Positions 11,510-23,467 of a stretch of 64,000 nucleotides of DNA are shown one piece after another. This stretch comes from Fomes fomentarius. Its lineage: Eukaryota; Basidiomycota; Agaricomycetes; Polyporales; Polyporaceae. Position 1 is the stretch's first letter, and each line of letters opens with the position of its first letter. The notes beneath the pieces were generated by a model. The model did not search any database. It was given only the letters and a program-made list of their open reading frames with translations, and was not told the origin of the DNA. The DNA lies in the NCBI GenBank assembly GCA_022606135.1, contig JABYQN010000006.1, positions 2,418,001-2,482,000 of the forward strand. Reading direction: 5' to 3'. Position numbers and translations under genes: made by a program.

Positions 11510-14500
11510 TCACGGGCGGGTATACGTCTTTCTCCTCTCCGGGTGATGATAGTACGTGCTGTAGCGCTTGTTCCCGCCAGGCGACCCACCTGCGGAAGAC
11601 TGCTCAGCACCTTCACTTTCACCCTGCAGCACCGACAACGTCGAGTTCTGCAGCTCCCCGTAGTCATCGGAGTCGCTGTCCTCCACCAGCCAGCTCTCGT
11701 CTTCAGGGAGAACGATGACTCCCGACGCAGCGTCGAAGCTGAGTCGTCGATGGACCTGGCTTTGCGTACTGCGATGCGTTCGGGGTTGGGGACGCGCCGT
11801 GTTGTGCTCCTCTTCCCATGGGTTCCTGTCCAGTACGGATCTGTCGGAAGGCTCCATACGTTCTCCAGCTGGGGCATCGGTTGTGCCGTCACCGGATCCT
11901 GAAGCGGGATCGCTCGTCCCTGACCCGTTGCTGACTTGACTACGTGGTCGAACGACGCTGTATTTCTTCCGTAGCGTGAGGACAACAGCAGGACTCCCAT
12001 CGTCGCCTGTATCGCGATGGCGATTGAGGCTCTGACCCTTCTTGATGGGAAGCCACGGTACAGGCAACACGCCCGTCAAGGCTGGATGACCATATCGTCG
12101 CTTGCCAGTACTATTCTCAAGTTAGCATAGTATGAGCATCGCAAACTTTGTCTATACCTACTTGAGGACGCCGCTATAGAAGTTCGCCATAGGAGGTTGA
12201 GACTATATAGACCTTGAGCTATCGCGCTATATTCTCAATTATTTCAGCAACTCACATAGTCCGTGCATTCCTCTTCGGGTGCAACATACAGCGTCTCATC
12301 GTTCTGGGCATACCTGCGTCGGTTTAGGTTGCTACACAATACATCAGTTATGGCAGACTTCATTTCAAGTGTGTCTCACCTCTGTGACCATGTCACCGGA
12401 TGGCCGGCACGCAGCCTCACGACATCTGCGCTCTCCTCGCCTCGTTCGACCTCATGCACCGAGCTCAAGCTCACGAACTTGCTCAGGGGGCGGAACTGCT
12501 TGTCAGTGTAGTACCACCACATCAGCGTGCCGGCGAGCAATGGCGCAAGGAGCGTCGCGAGGATGAAAGACTTTTTGACGATGAACATGCCGCTCATGAA
12601 TATGATGAATATGATGACGCCCCAGATGAGCCGAACGAACGTGATCGGCCACGCCTGGCCTTGTGATTCGTACGGCTTGTAGAACACTAAACATCGGGCA
12701 CGATGAGTGACAAGAGACAGGTGAGGAGGTTGCAAAACGCACCGAAAAGGAGCTTGTACTTGTACACGACGTACGCAACACCGAAGTAGACGGTTCCAAA
12801 GACAAGAATAAGCGGCTGTATGACACTGTACAACAGCGTGATGACGAAGACGAGGATAGCTTGAGGATAGACAACTCCATAATTGATCATCGGCGGCGCG
12901 TTGAGCTCGGCATAGTCTAGAAGCCATCAGCGCTCAATCTCACATGAGCATGCATCATACTTAACACACCTCGAGGTGTCCTGGTGATGAAGAGACGGAA
13001 GACCATCCTAGGGATGATGACCCCAAGGTTGAGCAACTGCAACGGCATCAGGCCGAATCCTACACGGCACTCCAATCAGCCTATTGTACACGACACACGA
13101 AAGTTGGTGACTACCTTGCAGGATCACGTATGAGACAAAAAAGTGCCTCGCATTACCCCCATTGAGCGCCTGTGCCAGTTTCTCGAGACCTTTGGCCGGC
13201 GAACTGGCCAGGTCCCGAACAAGCTGCCAATACGTACTCGCGACGAGGAAGATGAAAACGACGTTGATGCATAGGAAGAGGAAATACCTAGAGTACATAT
13301 AAGTCTCACATCGTACAATTGAACGAATGTGTGCTTACTTCTTCATCACGGAGTACTCTATCCAGCTCCTGGCAGGGAATGCCTGGATGTACGTCAATCC
13401 TATGTGGATTCCTCAGCCACGCGTCGTGCAATGTTATATGGATGTACATACCTTCAAGTAGGAATGGTAAAGTCGCGTTCAGGGTGACCATCCCCAAGGA
13501 CGATATGGTGTTCATCATTGCACCCAAATGCTCATGGCGGTCCATCAATCTAGAAAGCCACGGCATGACCTTTCTAATTTCTTCCGGACTAAGCAAACTA
13601 GCAAGTGCAGAGATAGGGATGAACCAGAAGAATTGGAGGACGACCATCGCTGCCATGACAATCCACTCGCGCACGCGCGCATTCATCGGCGAATAAGAGA
13701 TGCTAGACCAATTGATGTCCCGGGGTTCTGGAGCAAGGTGAGTCAGGCATTGCATCGTTTGAGGCGCATGCACAGCCTGTGCAGCGATTTGCTGAAGAGA
13801 AACGTGTCAGGCGTTATGCATGCAATTAGCACAAACGATCAACGTACGGCACTGGACATCTTTTCGAAGGTCACGAAAGCGACATGGGTAGATTTGAACC
13901 GACCCGTCCGCCTCCTCTTCTTCACGAGCTCGTCCGCTTCCCTGAACTTGTCCTCGTAGTACTCTATCGCATCCACCTTGCGCGAGAACCACCTAGGCCG
14001 GAGCGTCGGACGTTTACGATTGGGAAGCACGAGTTGTTCCGGCTGACTCTCCACGGACGCAGCGTCATCAATATCAACTAGGGGATATCTGATAGAGTGA
14101 TTTGAAGCGACATTGCTAGGGTTGCCCAGATAATCCACCCATGCGGACTCGAGCTTGAGCAGAGCCTCCGTCCTGACATCGAGTAATCGCTTCAGTGATT
14201 CGACTTCCCTGCAGATATTGACGCTTTCCACGCTCAAATCCATTTGCTCGAAATATTCGGCCAGGGCAGGTTCCGACCGCAGATGGGGAGGAAGATGTGT
14301 AACCATGACTGTTCGCGCAGGAACCGAATGGACCAGCTCCAAGGAGAATAGCTGTCGTGAGCGGATGAACCTCTTGAAGTTCTTGTAGATAGCGCGTAGC
14401 GCAACGATAGTGAACAGGTAGGTGAACATGAGGTGCACGGAGAGATATGAGTTGGCGTCGCTGATGAGGTCGAACCAGTTATCCCAACTTGAAGGAGGAA

Positions 14501-15234
14501 CGGTAGGGTCGCTAGGAGGATCATCGAAAGTACTTGGTGCATCTTCTCGACCGTCCCCGATGTCAATATTGTTCTGACGGCTCAAGCTTCATGATTGGCT
14601 GACATGCATATATTATTGAGAGCGCACCTTCAGATTGATGGGCATGAGGATGGCAGCAGCAAGCACGGAGCAAGATGCGAAGAGCCAGAAAGACATCTTG
14701 AAGAAGCTCAGGAGCTGCCAGTGGAGGAAATGTGGTATCGCGTTCCTCAACGCACATAATCATAATGACCACTTACCACTGCGGCATCTAGACCAACGAT
14801 TTGGAGGACAGTGAACTCTGAGGTTCGGATGGTAGGGAGGATCCAGCCAAAGAACGCTTGATGGGCGTGTGCCTCATGAGGCGAGAAGCCTAACAGCAGT
14901 CATTAAATAGGAGTGAGTTGTTCGCACTGAGTGCATGTGCATACCTTTGAGCTTGGTGCGAGGTGCGAATAGGATTGGCCATCTTGTCCGGGAGTAGGAG
15001 AATACTAGAAAGGACACGAGACCAATCGCAGCAGAGAGGGACAGTTGCGTGAGGAACCATGGGCCCTCAAATTTCACTGGGGTACAGTGTCAACACATGA
15101 AGGTGGCTCAAACGATAGACATACTTCTTGGTGGCGAACCGGGAGGAGGCCCACCAGGTTCCCCATGTCCAGGATCATCAAAAGCAAGGACTCGCACAAA
15201 CAGCTTGAGGCCATCTTCAAGCGAGGGCGGCATG
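11510..15234 (-). CDS. csc1: CSC1/OSCA (DUF221) calcium-permeable stress-gated cation channel
   Basis: Polytopic membrane channel of the CSC1/OSCA/TMEM63 family (fungal Rsn1/Phm7 relatives), thought to pass cations on osmotic or mechanical stress. Start at 15232-15234 gives MPPSLEDGLK. After the first intron come KFEGPWFLTQLSLSAAIGLV and two more N-terminal TM segments. The cytosolic PHM7-type region runs from VPARTVMVTHLPPHLRSE through NRKRPTLRPRWFSRKVDAIE to FKSTHVAFVTFE. The large membrane core has WIVMAAMVVLQFFWFIPISA and the family signature TPRDYAELNAPPMINYGVVY. A hydrophilic C-tail follows (TGVLPVPWLPIKKGQSL...), rich in Ser/Asp/Arg, ending ERRKTYTRP. About 14 introns are inferred. An upstream ATG-like frame reaching 15377 exists but lacks family support. 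A head-to-head arrangement with the WW-like gene leaves about 350 bp of shared promoter. Confidence 0.88.
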
Positions 15235-15585
15235 GCGTCGGAGGTGATCCAGAGAGAGCTATGAAGAGATGAAAGAGAGCATTCGTGGTCGCCTGCGGAA
15301 GGTGGTGGTGGCCACTGGCCAGGCTGAGGACGGAAGGCTTCAAGGTATGACGCGCTAGACGCTCGCCGTCGCGACACACGTGAGAGACGCGTCTCGACAG
15401 ACGCCCAATATTCACGATCGTCCCTGCCTGCTGGGCTTCCTGATTCCCAATTTCCCTTTCCTCAAGAACCACAAAGTCTCCTGCAGGTGCAACATTCCAT
15501 ACGACTAGCGACTGGCAGATGCATGTCGGTTACCTGACCACAGCTAATGAACGACAGTCTACCTCGCGATCATGATTATAGTAAC
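15235..15585. promoter_or_regulatory. Shared divergent promoter, csc1 / WW-like gene
   Basis: About 350 bp between the two proposed start codons, reading away on each strand. No specific operator was recognised. The WW-like start is uncertain, so the right border could move to 15715. Confidence 0.4.
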
Positions 15586-17426
15586 ATGAGCTCAACGCCG
15601 ATTGACGAGTGTGTGGGTCAGCCTTTCACTGCGAGGACCCCCGACTTATGAATATGGTCACCTTCGTAGCTTGGAGCCAGAAAATGCTTACGTGACAATT
15701 TCCTCGCTTAGGAGAATGGCGCCAGAAGGCTGGACGATGTACACACATCCCCGCGGGTCAATTTACTTCCGGAACCCCAGCCATAAAGTGATTGTGGATG
15801 AAGACGTTCGCGCACCCGCGCATTTAGACAACGCGAATGCATTCTGCTCACAACAGCACCAAGCGCATTCACTAGGTGACGTCGAAGCTTACATGGCGTA
15901 CGGCGGGGACGCGTCTGTACCCCTCTTCGTCAACCATATACAGTGTGTTGCTGGATACGACCGCTCAAAGGCGGTGGGGTCTGCAACAAGAGACCTTTCC
16001 GTGGATGCGCGTTAGTGGATTTATTTTTTGCAGAGAGTATCTGCTGAAGAGCAATTCAAGTGTTGCGCGCCAGGCGACTATACTGGACTTTTATCATGCA
16101 GCATCCCTCGCATCACTCGTGTCCTCGGCAAGGTTTCATTGAGGCCATGGATGCCCTGCACTCATATCATCATGGTAGGAGGCGGAACACGAACGGGTAG
16201 CTTGTATCCTGACCTTGCAATAGATCATCTCACCGACGGCTCTCGAAGCGTTGCGCCTTTCTCAAAGGCTGAATGTGAAGAATTGCTTGGCATCCTTTAT
16301 CGCGCGAAAGGTCTGTATAACACAATTCCTTTGTAACTTGAGCCACTGACTTATAATGTGCATAGACGACTCCCAAGTGTCGCCCGCCCTTACTTCTTTG
16401 ATCGGCTGGGTACTGAGAGATGTCTGTAAGTCCTGCGAAACACTGAAACACTTCTTGCTAAGTTGTCTCGACGCTGTTCACAGACAGCTTTCGTGCAGGA
16501 CAGAAATACGGGCAGATTACGTGGAACGAAATGAGGACGTATCGGAAGTCTCTTAACAAGCCGTTAGAGTTCAGCCCCAAGGAAACGACCATGACAAGAT
16601 TCTTCTTGATGTTCCTCATTCACGGTCCCTTCTTCGGCATACCGCAAACCTACCTCGCACACATCAAGACGGCCAGCGAGTTCCGGGGGCATCTTGCAGG
16701 CTTGCGCCAGAGCTGGGAGTCGTATACAAAGCAACTCGTGAGGGAGTATTCTGACTTCATACTGATCGTGAGTCGAGTCCACTATCCAATTAGACAACGT
16801 GCTGAACCTTACGCAGGCCACCGTACTACTATCGTAAGTCACGAGCCTTCATGAATGACATGTCTTCATTCAACCTCAACTCTTAGGGCTACTGTCGGGA
16901 TCCTCACGATAAACGACATAGGAGACGTAGCCCGAGTCGCAGCGGTAGTCTCGGCATTCGCCTCCCTCGGCAGCATCGCCGTTGGCGTATTCTTTGTCTG
17001 GCGACACCAACGCAACATTCACATGCCATCCTCTGTGGGTACCGACCGCTTCCATGAGTCCCCAACCATCATGAAAGGGTATCCTGACTTCATCGCTCGG
17101 ACCAGTTTACCTACCTACACAACGCGCGCAACAACGCATTTGGACTCTCGGGCCACGCGATTCTCCTCAGTCTACCACCCGTCCTCCTCGTTTGGTCTAT
17201 CATCGCATTCACTGCTGCGACCCTCGCATACTCCCTACAACATATCTCACAGCTTGCGGATGCGTCATCTTGGGTTGTGCTTGCGATCTTCGTAGTGGTG
17301 TTTCTCGCCGTGATGGTTGGCGTGTACACCTTCTCTACGATATGGAGATGGCAAAGCCAGGATGCCTGGTGGCGAAACTTACTTTGCTGGCCTGTTCGCG
17401 ATAGGACCATTACTACACTAGAATGA
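15586..17426 (+). CDS. WW-like domain, multi-membrane protein, basidiomycete orphan family
   Basis: Not a characterised gene. Near the N-terminus is a WW-like module, APEGWTMYTHPRGSIYFRNP, which lacks a certain second Trp. A middle region has FSKAECEELLGILYRAK, then after short introns LTSLIGWVLRDVCSFRAGQK and ITWNEMRTYRKSLNKPLE. The C-terminal half is membrane-rich: FFLMFLIHGPFFGIPQTYL, a soluble helix (RGHLAGLRQSWESYTKQLVR), then FILIATVLLSATVGILTIND, VVSAFASLGSIAVGVFFVW, ILLSLPPVLLVWSIIAFTAA and VVLAIFVVVFLAVMVGVYTF. The stop is TGA 17424-17426. Start choice: ATG 15586 with an intron (about 15608-15710) gives MSSTPIDER joined to MAPEGW. The alternative is ATG 15716. I recall this architecture only from Agaricomycete hypothetical proteins; function unknown. 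Confidence 0.65.
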
Positions 17427-17557
17427 AGGGGTATGTTCACATGTTTCCTCGGAATGCAGGAAAAGATACATTGCGGAATGTGGGGTTGCGTCATTCCAAA
17501 GCCACACGACAACATAGACGAACACCAAGGCTAGAGATACATGAAATCCAAGAGTTG

Positions 17558-20500
17558 TCAGTCCTCGCTTGCATCATCGTTCCCGTTTTGGGTCTGCTGC
17601 TGTGACGGTGGTCGTCCGATGGAGACATCGAGTCTGTGTGCCAGCCGCAGGATCTCGGCTTCCATCTCACTTATCCTCGTCCGCCTGAACACCGAACGTC
17701 AGCATCTCTCATGAGAACGAAGAAGGCCTACACTCACTCCTCCGTAGACCGTTTGCCCAATTCGAACGCCTGTGATAAGCCAAGAGCTTCCCGACTCTCC
17801 ACCAAGCTCTTTCTCCTCGCGGTCTCCTTCTCTTTCATCTCCCTCAGATGAGGAAGCAATCGGTCTACTTCACTCCGTGACTACACCCATCCAATTAGCA
17901 CACTCGTCAAACAAATTACGCGCGAAATAGATGTACTCACCAGCTTCGTCTTCGCAGCCAACGACCGGTCGTCATACTTGCCCGCACCAACGACCTCCGC
18001 CTTCATCCGCCTCAACTCCTCGAACCATTTCGCCTCACTCTCGCTGAGCTCCGGGCTTGCCTTCTTCATCAAGCCTTGAAGCACCCGATCGAGGCGAGCA
18101 AGCAGCGCCTTCTGGTCCTCCTGCACCTTCAAGATCCGCTCCTTCGCCTTGTCTTGCCTCACGGTCCCCAGTGCCTGAACAGTGTCCAGCATCTGCGCAC
18201 ACGTCTCGCGCTGACGGCGGAACTCTTGTTCCTGGAGCCCCGCGCGTGCCTCTGTTGCGCGGTGTGCAAGCTGTATATCGCGGATCTGTGAAGACAGCTT
18301 TTCGACGGTAGTGCCGAGATAACGCAGTGTTTCCGTGGTGAGCGAGATCTCGCCGTTCCCGGAGGCACCTGAGCTGATATTAGGTAAGGAAAGACGAGGA
18401 TTGCTCGGGAGTCCTGTAGGGCGGGCGACGGCTGGCGGTATTGTCCATGTCTCTTTGCTGAGTAGGGAAACATAAGCTGGTGGACCTTCTGGTGGTTCAG
18501 GTAATGTTGGCGAGGGAGGGACTTCGGGCTTTGAGCTCGCAAGCCTCTTCGATGTCGAAGCTGGTGGAGGTGCAATCGCGAGGGGTTTCTTCTCAGGGGC
18601 AGGAGAAGGTGCTCGTGTCTCAGGAGCCAATGACGTGTCCGAGCGGAGGGTGAGGGGAAAGACGGACATGCGCATGGAGGATGTCAAGATGAATATGCTG
18701 TAAGTGAGGTAAACGTCGTTAGGCACGGCAACGCCAATGACGGGTGTCGAACATCTATGAGAACCTCGTAAGCCAAATTCCAGTCGATGGAAAAGTGATA
18801 CAGACTGTTGTTCCACTGAGAAGGTCAGCAACACAGGTTGGACGTCCGTGTTCTTGACGGTCTCAAGACTAGCTTCCAACCCTGAACTGCTAGCTGCCTC
18901 ACTGTCGTCGCGTAGAACGATAGCAAGACCTTTGAGCAATGCTCCAAGATGAAGTGCGTGCACACCAAAGGCATGGTACACGTAAAGAGTGTCGTCGTGG
19001 ATGGGATCGAGGTGAAGAACTGGATGGTTGCCCTGCACGAGATCTAGCAGGGACTGCCCACGTAGCGACCCGCTTGCTTTCCTGAGCGTGGAGACAATGC
19101 CGAGATCGATACTCTCGTATGTCGCAAGCATCGGCAAGTCGCTGGAGGGATGCTATCGTCACTTATGTGAGCCACCCAAACAAGCGTTCTCTGTGCTAAT
19201 CTGAAACGGACCTGTTTGAGCTCCCATCTAGCTTCCACCTTCTCGACGTCCAGATACAAGTCCACTTTGCCATCTTGAAACACTACCAATACGAGTCCTA
19301 ATCGTTCTGTTTCGCCTTCACTCTCTTCAGCTGCATCGTTTCCAAACGACAGATAAACGATGTCTGTCGCGTCCCCACCCTCGCTGCCTTCGAGCACCCG
19401 TGGAGCGGGTTGGAGCAAGAAGGGTCCCTGGCGAGCACGAGGATTTTTGATGGTAGTCGGAGGATGAATTGGGACCACACGGTTGGTTGCTGGCCATGCA
19501 GTACCTGGAGGCAGCTGCTTGAGCAGCGCATTCACGTACTTATGCTGGTAGTCATAGAGTGTGGTCAGATTATCTGACGATGGATCTCCGCTCGTAGAAT
19601 TCGAAAGAAACTCTTGTTTTGCAGCAACATAGCACTCAAGTGCATGAAGATACGACGAAGGTACTGAGCTGAATGCACACATTAGTTGAGCCCAGCCCTT
19701 GTGGCGAGATTGTGTGACATACGCGTTCTTTGGCAGGTAGGGACAAATCGCGTATACGTCGCCACTCTTCATGACGGCATACACCGTTAGTGGCCCCCAA
19801 TCAGCCTTGCCTCTACCAAATGCGAACGAGGCGACCTCTCGGTCAGCAGCATCGTCGGCGAGGAACGAGTTGCTCATTCTTCGTTCCGGAACGAACGAAA
19901 GCGTTTGTTGAGGTTCATCTGCGTCGGCGGTGATGTCATACTCTCTGAGAACGCGTAAGAACACTTGTAAGAGTACGGGACGATCGCAGGCGTACCGTAG
20001 TTTCCCATCCGTTGTCATAACCAGTAGTGTAGAACCTCCTTGTCCCCATAGGTGCCAGTCGATCTTCGCAACAGGTGCGGAGGACTCTGCGGCGTGATGA
20101 TACTGTCCAACTTGAAGCGACCTGCGTATATGAGTACGCCTAGTGTGTGCATGTGCGAAAGGGCACGCACTTGCAATCAACTGTAGCCGTGACAAGCTTG
20201 TTGAAGCCAGTTCTCGGTAGCACTATTACAGCCACCTGAAATGCGCCTGCAACCGCGAGAAGCTTGCCATTGGGGTTTAACGCGATCTGATGAATCTCAA
20301 ATTGTACATTCGGTGTGTGCAGGATCTGTACAGCCCTGTTAGGTTCAACAGTGGACCCGTCATAGACGCGCCACAGTACTCACTTTGTACGACTTCTGCG
20401 ACGGGCCTCGAGCACCCTTCGAGTCTCCCAGTGGGGTGATCCTGATCTCCGAGCCAACGGCAACAATCAGGTCCGCATCCTTGATAGCAATGGCTTGCCG

Positions 20501-20677
20501 CCTTCCAGAAGGAGTGGGCTTGTCGTCGACAGGGTCCAAGTCAACAAAGTCCGGAAGCGAGCTCAACGAGAGATGGAGAGACGCTTCGCCCTTTCCAGAG
20601 GGCCTAGAAACACCTTTGGGGAGTGAGAACACAGGATGACTCTTCAACAGCTCGTCCCAGTCTTCTTCTGAGCTCAT
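17558..20677 (-). CDS. nup82: Nucleoporin Nup82 (Nup88 family)
   Basis: Cytoplasmic-face nucleoporin that anchors the mRNA-export platform with Nsp1 and Nup159. Start CAT at 20675-20677 gives MSSEEDWDELLKSHPVFSLP. The N-terminal two thirds look like a seven-bladed propeller: AIAIKDADLIVAVGSEIRIT, VQFEIHQIALNPNGKLLAVA, KIDWHLWGQGGSTLLVMTTD, VASFAFGRGKADWGPLTVYA and MKSGDVYAICPYLPKNA. A proline-rich linker (about 18400-18640) precedes C-terminal coiled coils, for example LGTTVEKLSSQIRDIQLAHR, DQKALLARLDRVLQGLMKKA and ISEMEAEILRLAHRLDVSI. It ends NGNDDASED. About nine introns are inferred. It shares a 253 bp divergent promoter with the proteasome alpha7 gene. Confidence 0.85.
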
Positions 20678-20930
20678 TGCGGTAGCGAGAGTAGACAGAG
20701 GGAAGTTAGGGAAGAGGACGGAGAAACACGAGTTCAATTCCGCGAACGCGACTGGGGAAACGCGGTCATTTGACGCCTGAACGCGAGATGCTCCAAAACG
20801 GCAGGTTGTTCGCACGCGCACGCGCAGATGGCGGGGGTTGCGCGTCCTGCTATACTTACGCACTCCTGCACTTCTCCACTGGTTGACCTTCCTCTCTTCT
20901 ATCTCTTAGTGCATCTGCTGTCCGCACATC
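20678..20930. promoter_or_regulatory. Divergent promoter, nup82 / pre10
   Basis: 253 bp between two start codons. It is rich in CG dinucleotides (for example CGCACGCGCACGCGC near 20813-20827). I did not find an exact yeast PACE element (GGTGGCAAA) in it. Confidence 0.5.
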
Positions 20931-22002
20931 ATGACCTCCATCGGAACGGGATACGACTTGTCGGCTAGTACCTACTCGCCCGATGGACGCATATTCCAGG
21001 TGGGAACTGGGACGCGCAACGGGACGTCTGTTATGGCTCTAATGATTGCGTGCAGGTGGAATACGCGAACAAGGCGGTGGAGAACTCGGGGTACGTTTTA
21101 CTGCTACATTCATTCTGTACGCATCTCCTAAAACGCTCGTTATCTTTCAGCACTGCGATCGGCCTTCGCGTGAAAGATGGCGTCGTACTGGCGGTCGAGA
21201 AACTCATCCACTCCAAGCTGCTTGTACCAGAATCCAACAGACGCATACAAACAATAGATAAGCATATCGGACTCGTACGTCCTGACGCGCTACATGGCAT
21301 AGATCAACGTCGCTCAAGAATTAATTGTTCAGGCATCCGCAGGCTACCTCGCAGACGGCAGGCATCTCTCCAATCGTGCGCGAGACGAGGCATCAAGCTT
21401 CCGGGAGAACTATCGCGCTCCACCTACACTGCAGGTGCGTTTAATGGGATGTCCCCTATGGGGCTCATCTCTCAAGACTGCATTCTAGTATGTCGTAGAC
21501 CGCGTAGGATTGTATGTACAGGCGTACACGCTCTACTCGTCGGTCCGTCCATTCGGCTGCAGCACAATCCTCGGCGCTGTCGACAAACAAGGTCCTGCAC
21601 TGTTCGTAATCGAGCCCAGTGGCGTCTCATACGTAAGTACTTGTCCTGACTTTGATCTAGAATCACGAATCTCACATATCTTCAGGGTTACCGTGGTGCG
21701 GCAGTCGGCAAGGGTCGTCAACTCGCAAAGACCGAGCTGGAGAAGCTCAAGTTCTCAGAGCTAACCATGAGAGAAGCTGTGATCGAAGCCGCGCGCATGT
21801 AAGTCTCACTTCTGTGTATCATGTCGCGCAACTCACCTCGCGCAGTATCTACCTCGTACATGACGACGCGAAGGAGAAGGAATTCGAGCTGGAACTGTCT
21901 TGGGTAGGCTCCGAGACGAACGGAATACACCAACAGGTGCCCAAAGATCTTTTCGATGAAGCATCACGGAAGGCGAAGGAGGCATTGGAGAACTTCGAGT
22001 AG
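20931..22002 (+). CDS. pre10: 20S proteasome subunit alpha type-7 (Pre10 / PSMA3)
   Basis: Outer-ring alpha subunit of the 20S proteasome. [20 protein letters not shown] carries the alpha-subunit N-terminal tail. The next exon gives [20 protein letters not shown], the alpha signature. PSMA3-specific features follow: [54 protein letters not shown] and a C-terminal [20 protein letters not shown]. It ends EALENFE at TAG 22000-22002, so the acidic tail is short. About six short introns, located near 21001-21054, 21092-21150, 21274-21331, 21434-21489, 21634-21685 and 21799-21845. The start ATG at 20931 is the only sensible one. First of three consecutive proteasome genes. Confidence 0.95.
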
Positions 22003-22141
22003 ATGTGACATACATTGCATTGTAATCTATACGGACTCAACGGCACTTCAAGGCTGTGTATACTAACAGTCTGCAAGAGATAGAGCGATGACGACAGCGA
22101 TATGACACGACCAAGGCAATAACTTGTCCACGAAAACTAAT

Positions 22142-23262
22142 CTACACAATCTGCTCTAGCTCGCGCGCGTACTGTAGGTTTGCGGAGATGAGCTTCTCCT
22201 TTGGAATCTCTACCTTCTCTTCCACTTTCTTTGCAAAGTAGATCCTGTCTGCTGTGAGGTCTACCTGCCAACCTCTCTGTCATAATCGCCAGAAATCAGT
22301 CCCGTAGTCGTAGATGCATTGTGAAAGATACGCACCTGTTGTGCGAAAGTCACCAAGTCAGATTTGCTCTTGAAGAACAACAGCGTCGCAGCGTCCTTGA
22401 CAGGTAGGCTGTCATACGCCGCCTCTTCACAGCTCGCAATCTCATTCCTGTAAACCCGGCAGCGCGTCAGCATCTCAGTCTAGCCACAGCTTTAGCAGAA
22501 GACAGAGGCGGACCGGATGGTACCCATAAGGCTGTCGACGAAGAACTTGTACTCCTCTGTAGGAGCCTCTTCCCGCGCGTTCCATACTTTGCTGTAGCTG
22601 CCCTCCATGAGCCACTGCTCGAGATTGATAGGGTGCGCGATGTACGGATTTGCAGTGAGGGAGTCGGCGGGGAGTGGAAGGGATTCGAGTGTCGTGTGGA
22701 AGTCTGCGATGCGGTTCTGCGTGAGCAGGCGGATGAGGTTTAGTCCTCGGAGGGGGTATTCGCGGGGTGATGGAGGAAGGACCGAGCTGTAGCAGGTGCA
22801 TGGCGTATGGCGCGAAGAGGATGCATCAGCGAGAGGCCTGGCGGCAGAACGCATAAGGACCGACGCACCTGTAGTCGTTATAGAAGGTTTGGAGTTGCGA
22901 GAAGTAGCGGTCGAAGGAGGGAATGTCCTTTGTGCGTATGCTCCAGAACGCGCCGACTTCGAGGATGTCACCTGAATATATGCCGTACCTCCTTCGTGAG
23001 CCATGTTCCTGTACAACGCGCCTAGCCACTCACGAGCGATAACGAGGTCTTGTGGGTCATGTTGACCGAGTGGTACCAACAGCCCTGTCTCAGTAAGAGC
23101 AATCTTAACAGTACATGTCATTACCGGGGTACATGCCAGAACCTGATCGGAGCGCAGGCGCACCTTCAGCCGAGCGAGCAGTACTCCAGTCTCCTTGAGG
23201 TTCCCAGAGATGAACGCCTGCTGTAAGTTTTTGAAGAGTTGCACAAGCTGTGGGTTCGGCAT
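22142..23262 (-). CDS. rpn12: 26S proteasome lid subunit Rpn12 (PSMD8)
   Basis: Last subunit to join the 19S lid, linking lid and base. Start CAT 23260-23262 gives [20 protein letters not shown], then [16 protein letters not shown]. After introns come [20 protein letters not shown] and [20 protein letters not shown]. The CSN8/PSMD8/eIF3K-type core follows: [60 protein letters not shown] and [20 protein letters not shown]. The C-terminal winged-helix piece is [20 protein letters not shown], ending ARELEQIV (stop 22142-22144). About six introns are inferred. Transcribed head-to-head with pre3. Confidence 0.92.
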
Positions 23263-23467
23263 CTCAGTTAATTGTTGGCTCTTGAAGGGGTGGATAAGCG
23301 GTGGGGATGGGCAGACAGTCGAGGAGCGGAGAGGGTGAATGTTCGGTGAAGCGCCCACGACGCGCGTCGGACGCGTCATCCTTCAGCCACCCGCGACTTG
23401 TGCACCTGCGCTCACGTCCTTCTCTCCTACAATCTATACTCATTTCCTCGATACCGACGCCCTCGAC
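23263..23467. promoter_or_regulatory. Divergent promoter rpn12 / pre3 with two adjacent CG palindromes
   Basis: 205 bp between the two start codons. It contains the perfect palindromes GACGCGCGTC (23359-23368) and GACGCGTC (23370-23377), one base apart, near the middle. The second includes ACGCGT, the core of the yeast MluI cell-cycle box; whether that has any meaning here is unknown. No exact PACE element was seen. Confidence 0.5.

Noticed and set aside
15074..15472. Upstream extension of the csc1 N-terminus to 15377 or beyond
   Set aside because: The family N-terminus fits the ATG at 15234 followed by the KFEGPWFLTQ exon; the extra residues are low-complexity.
20678..23467. Yeast-type PACE elements (GGTGGCAAA) in the proteasome promoters
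   Set aside because: No exact copy was found in either intergenic region; the nearest text, GGTGGCTGAAGG read on the minus strand, departs from the consensus.
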